DNA of 6,922 nt from Saccharicrinis sp041595375. GTDB lineage: Bacteria > Bacteroidota > Bacteroidia > Bacteroidales > Marinilabiliaceae. Under the pieces are notes generated by a model that saw only the letters and a list, made by a program, of their open reading frames with translations, ran no database searches and had not been told where the DNA came from. The position numbers were made by a program, and so were the translations under genes. The stretch is taken from contig JBFHKL010000223.1 of the NCBI GenBank assembly GCA_041595375.1, forward strand, positions 1 through 6,922. The letters are read 5' to 3'. Positions 1 through 5,886 of the stretch are shown in pieces (the first letter of the stretch is position 1; every line of letters begins with the position of its first letter).

Positions 1-150
1 AATAGGTATTTTGTGTCTGGTGTAGGTATCCCTGATCTGATGATCTTTACTCCTTCATTATATAAAGATGGTTATGACGGAGTAAAGGTGAGTGGTTATT
101 TTGGAAATGACTGGAGTGTTCAGAGTGGAGAATTAATTTGGAACAAGTAA
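1..150 (+). CDS. C-terminal end of an unrecognised protein (5' end outside window)
   Basis: Frame 1 is open from the first base and ends at the TAA at 148-150, giving 49 residues that begin NRYFVSGVGIPDLMIF and end SGELIWNK. The fragment is rich in Gly, Tyr, Trp and alternating hydrophobic residues, as expected for a beta-rich C-terminal domain. I do not recognise a family and assign no function. It ends 11 bases before the first sulfatase start, on the same strand, so it is probably in the same operon. By position it could be another secreted enzyme or a glycan-binding protein of the locus, but that is inference from context only. That it is coding is supported by the uninterrupted frame, the tight spacing to the next gene and similar codon use. 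Confidence 0.7.
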   Translation, partial: NRYFVSGVGIPDLMIFTPSLYKDGYDGVKVSGYFGNDWSVQSGELIWNK

Positions 151-161
151 TTATTTTAAAA

Positions 162-1652
162 ATGAATTTATTTAAGGGCTTATTATTCGGATTAGTTTTA
201 TTGCTGGTTTCCGGATGTAATAAGGTAGAAGAGAACAAGCAACCCAATCTTATCTTTATTTTGGTTGATGACCTGGGTAAAGAATGGTTTCCCAGCTATG
301 GCGCAACCGAGATTGAAACGCCTAATATAGATAAATTGGCAGCGGATGGCATAAAATTCAATAAGGCCTATTCGATGCCGCAGTGTACGCCAAGCCGAAT
401 TGCGCTGATGACAGGACAATATCCATATACCAGTGGTTGGGTAAATCATTACGATGTACCACGCTGGGGACATGGTGCAAACTTTGATGCACAGAAAAAC
501 CCTAGTTTTGCAAAAGTACTTCGCGAAGCTGGCTATAAAACCTGTGTGGCAGGAAAATGGCAAGTCAACGATTTTAGAATTGAGCCAGATGCCATGACTA
601 ATGCAGGATTTGATGAATACTGTATGTGGACAGGATATGAAAGTGATAATCCGCCAAGTGATAATCGATACTGGGATCCATATATCCATACAAAAGAAGG
701 GAGTAGGACCTATGCAGGTCAGTTTGGCCCAGATGTGTTCTCTGATTTTATTATTGATTTCTTACGTAAAAATAAAGAGAATCCTATGTGTGTGTATTAT
801 CCAATGGTATTAACACATTCTCCTTTTGTTCATACGCCACTTGAACCTAATGCAAAAACAAAATACGAGAAGCATCAGGCTATGGTACGATATACCGATG
901 TGATTGTTGGAAAGATTGTAGATGCTATAAATGAATTGGAGATTTCGGATAACACTTACCTAATTTTTACAACCGATAATGGTACCTCAAATTCAATTAT
1001 AGGTAAACGTGATTCGGTTTATGTGAGAGGAGGCAAAGCCTTTTTATCAGAGAATGGTGTAAATGCACCTTTTATTGTAATTACGCCCGATCAGTTAAAA
1101 AAAGAATCGAATGCACTTATTGATTTTACCGATATCTACCCAACCTTACTCGATTTAGCGAGTGTTGAGAATACCTCTGGCTTTATAAGCGATGGTGTTT
1201 CCTTTGCTGATGTTTTACGAAATCAAGAGAATGAAGGAGACAGAAAGTGGGCATTGTCTATGGGTGGTCTTCCTGCAGTGATTACTGAAGATAGTTTGGT
1301 GCAGAATAGGTTTGAGTTTCGTGATCGCGTAATCAGAACCCAAAAATATAAGGCTTATATTGATACGGTAAAACAGGTGGTGCGTATCTTTGATATAGAA
1401 AAAGATCCTTATGAAATTACAAACCTTATTGATAAGGAAGAATTAAAACCTGTTATTGCCGAATTTAAAGAGATATTAAAGGATATTCCACTACAGGATA
1501 ATAATCCAACTTATACAAGGTTAAAATCTAATGGAAACGATGTATCCATTGAAATGCTTAAAAATGGCGCATCAAGAACAAGAAAACGAGGTAATATGCT
1601 GAAGTTAGCAGATGAAGAAGCATTTTTTAAATTAAAAGAGAATCGTAAATAA
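162..1652 (+). CDS. S1-family sulfatase, lipoprotein, with GKWQ variant motif
   Basis: A 496-residue formylglycine-dependent sulfatase predicted to hydrolyse sulfate esters on a glycan in the periplasm or at the cell surface. I chose the ATG at 162 because it starts directly on a lipoprotein signal (MNLFKG, hydrophobic core, lipobox VSGC with Cys19). An in-frame TTG at 138 would add 8 residues and overlap the upstream gene. The sulfatase fold is shown by the metal-binding VDD (Asp36, Asp37), the maturation signature CTPSR (Cys75, to be formylglycine; Arg79), THSPF (His219), TTDNG (Asp272, Asn273) and the Lys292 region (RGGK...ENGVNAP). The usual GKWH motif reads GKWQ here (Lys132, Gln134). 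Residues about 387-425 resemble the short C-terminal domain of S1 sulfatases (RTQKYKAY...DIEKDPYEITNL), followed by a basic tail. After the lipid Cys the sequence NKVEEN has an acidic pair that weakly resembles Bacteroidota surface-export signals. The next sulfatase starts 6 bases downstream, so the two are very likely co-transcribed. The substrate and S1 subfamily are not resolved. Confidence 0.93.
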   Translation: MNLFKGLLFGLVLLLVSGCNKVEENKQPNLIFILVDDLGKEWFPSYGATEIETPNIDKLAADGIKFNKAYSMPQCTPSRIALMTGQYPYTSGWVNHYDVPRWGHGANFDAQKNPSFAKVLREAGYKTCVAGKWQVNDFRIEPDAMTNAGFDEYCMWTGYESDNPPSDNRYWDPYIHTKEGSRTYAGQFGPDVFSDFIIDFLRKNKENPMCVYYPMVLTHSPFVHTPLEPNAKTKYEKHQAMVRYTDVIVGKIVDAINELEISDNTYLIFTTDNGTSNSIIGKRDSVYVRGGKAFLSENGVNAPFIVITPDQLKKESNALIDFTDIYPTLLDLASVENTSGFISDGVSFADVLRNQENEGDRKWALSMGGLPAVITEDSLVQNRFEFRDRVIRTQKYKAYIDTVKQVVRIFDIEKDPYEITNLIDKEELKPVIAEFKEILKDIPLQDNNPTYTRLKSNGNDVSIEMLKNGASRTRKRGNMLKLADEEAFFKLKENRK

Positions 1653-1658
1653 AAAATT

Positions 1659-3098
1659 ATGTATATAAAATTAGCCTTCGGACTATTAATGGTCCTTGTT
1701 TTTAATTCATGTTCGGTTTCTAAAAATGAAAAGCCGGAAAAACCCAATATTATTTTTCTTTTTGCCGATGATCAGTGTTATAACACTGTCAATGCATTGG
1801 GAAATAAGGAGGTGATTACGCCTAATCTGGACAAGATTGTAGGTGAAGGGGTTACTTTTACAAATGCCTATAATATGGGAGCCTGGCAGGGAGCTGTATG
1901 TGTGGCTTCCAGAACTATGCTTAATTCCGGACGTTTTGTGTGGAAGGCTAAAGATGTTGAAAAACAAATGAAAACACCTGAAGTGCAATCGCAAATGTGG
2001 GGTAATCTGATGAAAAATGCTGGTTACGATACCTATATGGCTGGAAAGTGGCATGTGAAAGCCATTGCAGATAGCTGTTTTGATATATTGGGTACCGTAA
2101 GAGGTGGTATGCCTAATCAAACAAAGGAAGGCTATAATCGTCCATTGAGCCCTGCTGATACTACCTGGAAACCTTATGATAAAAAATTTGAAGGTCACTG
2201 GAAAGGTGGAAAGCATTGGAGTGAGGTCTTAGGTGATGAAGCCATAGATTTTATTGCTCAGGCCAAAGTAAAGGAAAATCCTTTCTTCATGTATATTGCT
2301 TTTAATGCACCCCATGATCCGCGCCAATCACCTAAGAAGTTTGTAGATATGTATCCTTTGGATAGTATATCTGTTCCAGAGACTTTTATGTCGGAATATC
2401 CTTATCAGGATTTAATGGGTTGCGGAAAAAGTTTGAGAGACGAATGTCTTGCTCCCTTTCCAAGAACTGAATATGCAGTTAAAGTGAATCGTCAGGAATA
2501 TTATGCTATTATCACTCATTTAGATGAACAAATAGGTAGAATATTGGATGCTTTGGAAAAATCAGGAAAAAAAGAAAATACCTATATCTTTTATACTGCC
2601 GATCATGGTCTGGCTTGTGGTAACCACGGTTTAATTGGTAAACAAAATATGTATGAACATAGTATGCGTCCTCCTTTAATGGTGATAGGGCCTGATTTAC
2701 CAAAGGGTAAAAAGGTGGATATGGATGTCTATTTACAGGATATTATGCCATCTACCCTGGAACTTGCAGGTGTTGAAAAACCAGCTTATGTAGAATTTAG
2801 CAGTTTAATGGATCTGGCTCGCATGCAAAGAAAAGAAAGTAACTATTCTGCTATATATGGATGTTATAAAGATCAGCAAAGAATGATAAAAGCCGATGGG
2901 TTTAAGTTAATTATTTATCCTACAGCTAAAAAAGTGTTATTGTTTGATCTGGAGAAGGATCCTTTGGAAATGAACGATCTGTCCGATCAGGCTAATTATC
3001 AGACTAAAGTCAAAGACCTGTTTGCTCAGTTGTCAGTTTTACAGCAAGACATGGAAGATCCGCTTGATTTAAAGGCCGTATTTCCGGAGTGGAATTAG
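1659..3098 (+). CDS. S1-family sulfatase, lipoprotein (CxAxR type)
   Basis: A 479-residue sulfatase, of usual length for the family. It starts at the ATG 6 bases after the preceding stop and has a lipoprotein-type signal ending FNSC (Cys18); the Asn at -2 is slightly unusual for a lipobox. Active-site features in order are FADD (Asp37, Asp38), CVASR (Cys81 as the formylglycine precursor, Arg85), AGKWH (Lys130, His132), NAPHDPR (His219), TADHG (Asp315, His316) and GLIGKQNMYEHSMRPPL (Lys328). The C-terminal part, with FKLIIYPTAKKVLLFDLEKDPLEMNDL, matches the small C-terminal domain common in Bacteroidota sulfatases. It differs from its neighbour in the signature (Ala instead of Pro after Cys-x), in keeping GKWH and in having Asp-His where the neighbour has Asp-Asn, so the pair is not a recent duplication and probably acts on different sulfate positions. 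The ring-position specificity cannot be read from motifs alone. Maturation needs a formylglycine-generating enzyme or anSME, which is not encoded in the window. Confidence 0.94.
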   Translation: MYIKLAFGLLMVLVFNSCSVSKNEKPEKPNIIFLFADDQCYNTVNALGNKEVITPNLDKIVGEGVTFTNAYNMGAWQGAVCVASRTMLNSGRFVWKAKDVEKQMKTPEVQSQMWGNLMKNAGYDTYMAGKWHVKAIADSCFDILGTVRGGMPNQTKEGYNRPLSPADTTWKPYDKKFEGHWKGGKHWSEVLGDEAIDFIAQAKVKENPFFMYIAFNAPHDPRQSPKKFVDMYPLDSISVPETFMSEYPYQDLMGCGKSLRDECLAPFPRTEYAVKVNRQEYYAIITHLDEQIGRILDALEKSGKKENTYIFYTADHGLACGNHGLIGKQNMYEHSMRPPLMVIGPDLPKGKKVDMDVYLQDIMPSTLELAGVEKPAYVEFSSLMDLARMQRKESNYSAIYGCYKDQQRMIKADGFKLIIYPTAKKVLLFDLEKDPLEMNDLSDQANYQTKVKDLFAQLSVLQQDMEDPLDLKAVFPEWN

Positions 3099-3191
3099 CC
3101 TATGAGCTTTTAGTTTTATACTAAATCAATCGCCAATCGCTCATTGTTGATGAAGAATTAAAATATAAAAACAGTCTATTAAATTATAAAG

Positions 3192-5492
3192 ATGAAGAAA
3201 TTTACATTACTGCTGGTCATTGTTGCCACTATGCTGGCATCGTGTTCTAACCCTGATTTTAAGGAAGAACAGATTTCGATTATTCCCAAGCCGGTGTCTT
3301 TTACCTTAAATAAAAGTTCTTTCCGCTTCGAAAAAAAATCGCCTGTAGTCATTCAGGATGAAAGTGCTGATAAAGCAGCAAAATACCTTAGCAACATGCT
3401 CAACAGAGCTGGTGGATTGGATCTTGTAATTACTAAGGATGATGCATCAACAGGTATTGTTTTTCAAAAAGCTGATGATTTAAAGGCTGAGGCTTATCAT
3501 ATTGACGTAACAAGCCAGAAGATTGTTGTGAAAGCTTCTGATGAGGCAGGATTCTTTAATGCTGTTCAAACCATTCGTCAGTTATTGCCTGTTCAAATAG
3601 AAAGTAAAGAACTTGCAAATGCCCATTGGCTGGTTCCTTGTTGTGTAATTGATGATGAACCTCGTTTCTCCTGGAGAGGAATGCATATGGATTTTAGTCG
3701 CCATTTTTTTGATATTGATGAGGTAAAGGCATTTTTGGATTATATGGCATTGTATAAACTAAATACTTATCACATGCACCTTACCGATGATCAGGGGTGG
3801 CGTATTGAGATTAAAAAATATCCATTATTGACCGAAAAAGGAGCATGGCGAATTGAAAATAATCAGGATACTATTTGTAATGAGAGAGCAAAGGAAAATG
3901 AACTGTATACCATTGATCCTGCAAAGTATAGGGAAGTAGATGGACAAAAACAATATGGAGGTTTCTTTACACAGGAGCAGATTAAAGAAATTGTAGCCTA
4001 TGCCGATGAGCGTTGTATTACTGTTTTACCTGAAATTGATATGCCTGGCCATTTTAAAGCCGCTATTGATAATTATCTGTTTTTATCATGTACAGGAGAG
4101 GCCGGTTGGGGAAGAGTATTTTCTACTCCTGCCTGTTTAGGAAAGGAAACAACATATGAGTTTATGGAGAATATCCTTGCCGAAGTGGCTGATTTATTTC
4201 CTTGTGAATATATTCATATTGGAGGGGATGAAGTGAGAATTGAATCCTGGGAAGAGTGTCCTAAATGCCAGAACGAGATTAAAAAGAATCATCTGGCCAA
4301 TGAGCATGAGTTACAATCGCATTTTAACCGGAGAATAGAAAAATTTCTTCAGTCAAAAGGAAAACAATTGATGGGTTGGGATGAAATTGTTGAAGGCGGA
4401 TTAAGCGAGGGGGCTACCATGATGTGGTGGCGTAACTGGGTGCCTAAAGCCCCAAGAATTGCAGCTGAAAATGGCAATGATATGGTCATAACACCTACGG
4501 CTGCTTATTATTACGATTACCTCAATGATCATAACTCTATAGATAAAACCTATGCTTATGAACCTGTTCCCGAAGATTTCACCCCTGAACAAACTAAACA
4601 TGTGTTGGGTATTCAGGCTAATTTATGGTCCGAATGGATTCCAAGCTTTAAACGTTTGCAATATCAGGCCTTTCCGCGTTTAATTCCTATGGCCGAAACA
4701 GCATGGACAGCCAAAGAATTAAAGGATTTTGATGATTTTAATGCACGTATTCAGCATCAATATGCTCGTTTAGATGAATTAGGTGTCTATTATTATATTC
4801 CTGCTGTTAAAGGTTTAGATAATGATCTTGTATTTGTTGATAGTGTAAGCGTTGAATTAAACTTGGCTTACGCTCACCAAGGCGCAGAAATTTATTATAC
4901 GCTTGATGGTTCTGTACCAACAAAAGAGTCGTTGCTTTATACAGCACCTTTTGTGGTTGACAAAGCGTGCGAAATTAAAGCGAGAACGTATAAAGGTGAA
5001 ATGTTCAACGACATTAAAACAGCCAAAGTCGTTCAGCAAAGCTATCGAGAAGCAACAGAAGCACCTGCTACAAATAAAGGAATCCAGAAATTCTTTTCAA
5101 AAGGTGAGTTTAAGTCCTTTGCAGATATCAAAGTTAAAGACTTGAATAAGTTTGAAAAAGTGGATTCCATACAGTTGGGAGATAATAAGGAAAATCCAAA
5201 CTTTTCAATGGTTTATAAAGGATTCTTTAATGCGCCTAAAGATGGAGTTTACGAGTTTGAATTGAAATCGGATGGAGAAAGTAAGCTGTATTTTGGTGAT
5301 GATGTGGTAATAGATAAAACAGGTACAGGTTGGAATCCTTTTAAAAAGAATGAAAAAATAGCGCTTAAAAAAGGACTACATGCATTTACAGTTAAGTATT
5401 TGCCAAGCGAAAAACCTAAAGCCATTGAGTTACGATTTGCTGAACAAGGACAGGAGTTGCAAGAGTTTAGTAGTGCCGTTAGTGCCTACTAA
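3192..5492 (+). CDS. GH20 beta-N-acetylhexosaminidase, lipoprotein, with C-terminal PA14-like domain
   Basis: A 766-residue exo-acting enzyme expected to release terminal beta-linked GlcNAc or GalNAc by substrate-assisted catalysis. The signal peptide ends LASC (Cys18), giving an envelope lipoprotein. Residues about 25-155 form the GH20b-type N-terminal domain (IIPKPVSF...AVQTIRQLLP). The catalytic barrel runs from about 158 to 535, with FSWRGMHMDFSRHFF (substrate-binding Arg162), MHLTDDQGWRIEI, EIDMPGH, HIGGDE (catalytic pair Asp346-Glu347), GWDEI, MMWWR and GIQANLWSEW. All expected catalytic elements are present. Residues about 548-615 (EIYYTLDGSVPTKESLLYTAPF) are an Fn3-associated/chitobiase C-terminal-like beta module. 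Residues about 630-750 (GFFNAPKDGVYEFELKSDGESKLYFGDDVVID...GLHAFTVKY) read as a PA14-like domain, likely glycan-binding. The gene starts 93 bases after the second sulfatase. It could share that transcript or have its own promoter; no clear promoter is seen. Next to two sulfatases it would act on desulfated N-acetylhexosamine ends. Confidence 0.95.
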   Translation: MKKFTLLLVIVATMLASCSNPDFKEEQISIIPKPVSFTLNKSSFRFEKKSPVVIQDESADKAAKYLSNMLNRAGGLDLVITKDDASTGIVFQKADDLKAEAYHIDVTSQKIVVKASDEAGFFNAVQTIRQLLPVQIESKELANAHWLVPCCVIDDEPRFSWRGMHMDFSRHFFDIDEVKAFLDYMALYKLNTYHMHLTDDQGWRIEIKKYPLLTEKGAWRIENNQDTICNERAKENELYTIDPAKYREVDGQKQYGGFFTQEQIKEIVAYADERCITVLPEIDMPGHFKAAIDNYLFLSCTGEAGWGRVFSTPACLGKETTYEFMENILAEVADLFPCEYIHIGGDEVRIESWEECPKCQNEIKKNHLANEHELQSHFNRRIEKFLQSKGKQLMGWDEIVEGGLSEGATMMWWRNWVPKAPRIAAENGNDMVITPTAAYYYDYLNDHNSIDKTYAYEPVPEDFTPEQTKHVLGIQANLWSEWIPSFKRLQYQAFPRLIPMAETAWTAKELKDFDDFNARIQHQYARLDELGVYYYIPAVKGLDNDLVFVDSVSVELNLAYAHQGAEIYYTLDGSVPTKESLLYTAPFVVDKACEIKARTYKGEMFNDIKTAKVVQQSYREATEAPATNKGIQKFFSKGEFKSFADIKVKDLNKFEKVDSIQLGDNKENPNFSMVYKGFFNAPKDGVYEFELKSDGESKLYFGDDVVIDKTGTGWNPFKKNEKIALKKGLHAFTVKYLPSEKPKAIELRFAEQGQELQEFSSAVSAY

Positions 5493-5525
5493 GGAATTGA
5501 AAATTGACATTATTCCAAGTTATGA

Positions 5526-5541
5526 TGTATATGGATGGGGA
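5526..5541 (+). repeat. Left copy of 16-base direct repeat
   Basis: The sequence TGTATATGGATGGGGA recurs at 5813-5828 with one difference (C for T at the fifth base). The two copies bracket both inverted repeats. The left copy begins 34 bases after the GH20 stop codon. Confidence 0.75.
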
Positions 5542-5606
5542 AATTGCTTTTAAAAAAGTTTCAAGTTCTTAGTTGAAGATTCCCGACTTAGGTTTCGTAG
5601 CTTGGG

Positions 5607-5693
5607 ACCCATCGGTTGAAGTTGATGTAAAGAAATAAAGCTGTTTGAAGCGCAGCGAGTTCTTTATTTCTCATCAACAAGACCATGATGGGT
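5607..5693. repeat. Nested inverted repeat (long interrupted hairpin)
   Basis: Three arm pairs are nested in the correct order. ACCCATC (5607-5613) pairs with GATGGGT (5687-5693), GTTGATG (5621-5627) with CATCAAC (5672-5678), and AGAAATAAAG (5631-5640) with CTTTATTTCT (5662-5671). The inner two pairs are contiguous on the right side and separated by three bases (TAA) on the left. The 21-base loop (5641-5661) contains a small GCTG/CAGC complement. In total 24 base pairs lie in three blocks, far more than chance in 87 bases. There is no U-tract after it, so it does not look like a simple intrinsic terminator. Confidence 0.8.
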
Positions 5694-5723
5694 AAGTGAG
5701 GAACCCGTCGGCGGTTTTCTTTG

Positions 5724-5755
5724 TTTACTTTCTTCAACTGAAGGAAGAAAGTAAA
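5724..5755. repeat. Perfect 12-bp inverted repeat with 8-base loop
   Basis: TTTACTTTCTTC (5724-5735) is the exact reverse complement of GAAGAAAGTAAA (5744-5755), separated by AACTGAAG. The arms are flanked by imperfectly complementary GC-rich segments (GTCGGCGGTTTT before, AGCACCAGCGGC after) that could lengthen the stem. CTTCAAC at 5732-5738 is also complementary to GTTGAAG at 5572-5578 and 5615-5621, so alternative folds with the neighbouring hairpin are possible. It could act as a stem-loop in an mRNA or as a DNA recognition element. Confidence 0.78.
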
Positions 5756-5812
5756 AGCACCAGCGGCTTGAACTGACGTAATGAGAGTAAAATTTTAAAT
5801 GCGTTTACCGCG

Positions 5813-5828
5813 TGTACATGGATGGGGA
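5813..5828 (+). repeat. Right copy of 16-base direct repeat
   Basis: The sequence TGTACATGGATGGGGA matches the left copy at 5526-5541 in 15 of 16 bases. Downstream of both copies an A-rich run ending in AAAAAGT follows, closer in the right copy than in the left, which suggests homology extends beyond the 16 bases with a short indel. It lies 58 bases before the start of the CBM9-like gene. Confidence 0.75.
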
Positions 5829-5886
5829 TTTAAAAAGTGTATTAGCCATCCTCTTTTAGATGTTCTATGTTTAATAAAATAATCAA

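Larger units (their letters stand above)
5493..5886. repeat. Gene-free interval holding a structured, probably dispersed repeat
   Basis: This 394-base stretch has no convincing gene on either strand. From about 5526 to 5828 it contains two strong inverted repeats and is bracketed by a 16-base direct repeat. GC-richer patches (around 5651-5658, 5704-5714, 5759-5767) stand out from the AT-rich surroundings. The text resembles non-coding repeats that I recall recurring between genes in Bacteroidota, but I cannot verify copies from one window. The last ~58 bases before the next gene are AT-rich and would have to hold its promoter if it has one; I see no good -33/-7 pair. Confidence 0.6.

Noticed and set aside
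138..161. TTG at 138 as an upstream start for the first sulfatase
   Set aside because: It would overlap the preceding gene by 13 bases and place eight residues, including charged Glu and Lys, before the signal peptide. The ATG at 162 begins directly on a well-formed lipoprotein signal.
198..689. Long minus-strand open frame antisense to the first sulfatase
   Set aside because: The opposite strand carries a protein with all sulfatase motifs. The antisense translation is rich in Ile, His, Cys and Phe without any recognisable domain, as expected of a shadow frame.
1707..2216. 169-codon minus-strand open frame antisense to the second sulfatase
   Set aside because: It covers the conserved catalytic signature region of the sense gene, has atypical composition (many His, Ser, Ile) and shows no domain.
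3099..3191. Possible promoter or terminator between second sulfatase and GH20
   Set aside because: Only a 4-bp TAGT/ACTA complement near 3112-3124 and a short CAATCG tandem are present. I could not place a convincing Bacteroidota -33/-7 pair, so no regulatory feature is called.
5493..5516. GGAAT/ATTCC complement directly after the GH20 stop as a terminator
   Set aside because: The stem is five AT-rich base pairs with a 14-base loop and no T-tract, too weak to support.
5799..5882. 27-codon open frame (starts MRLPRVHGWGF) before the CBM9-like gene
   Set aside because: It overlaps the right direct repeat, and its translation looks like a by-product of the repeat sequence. There is no independent coding evidence.
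5858..5886. TATGTTTA near 5867 as a -7 element for the CBM9-like gene
   Set aside because: It is one base off the TAnnTTTG consensus, but no TTG-type -33 element lies at a suitable distance upstream, and AT-rich DNA yields such matches often.
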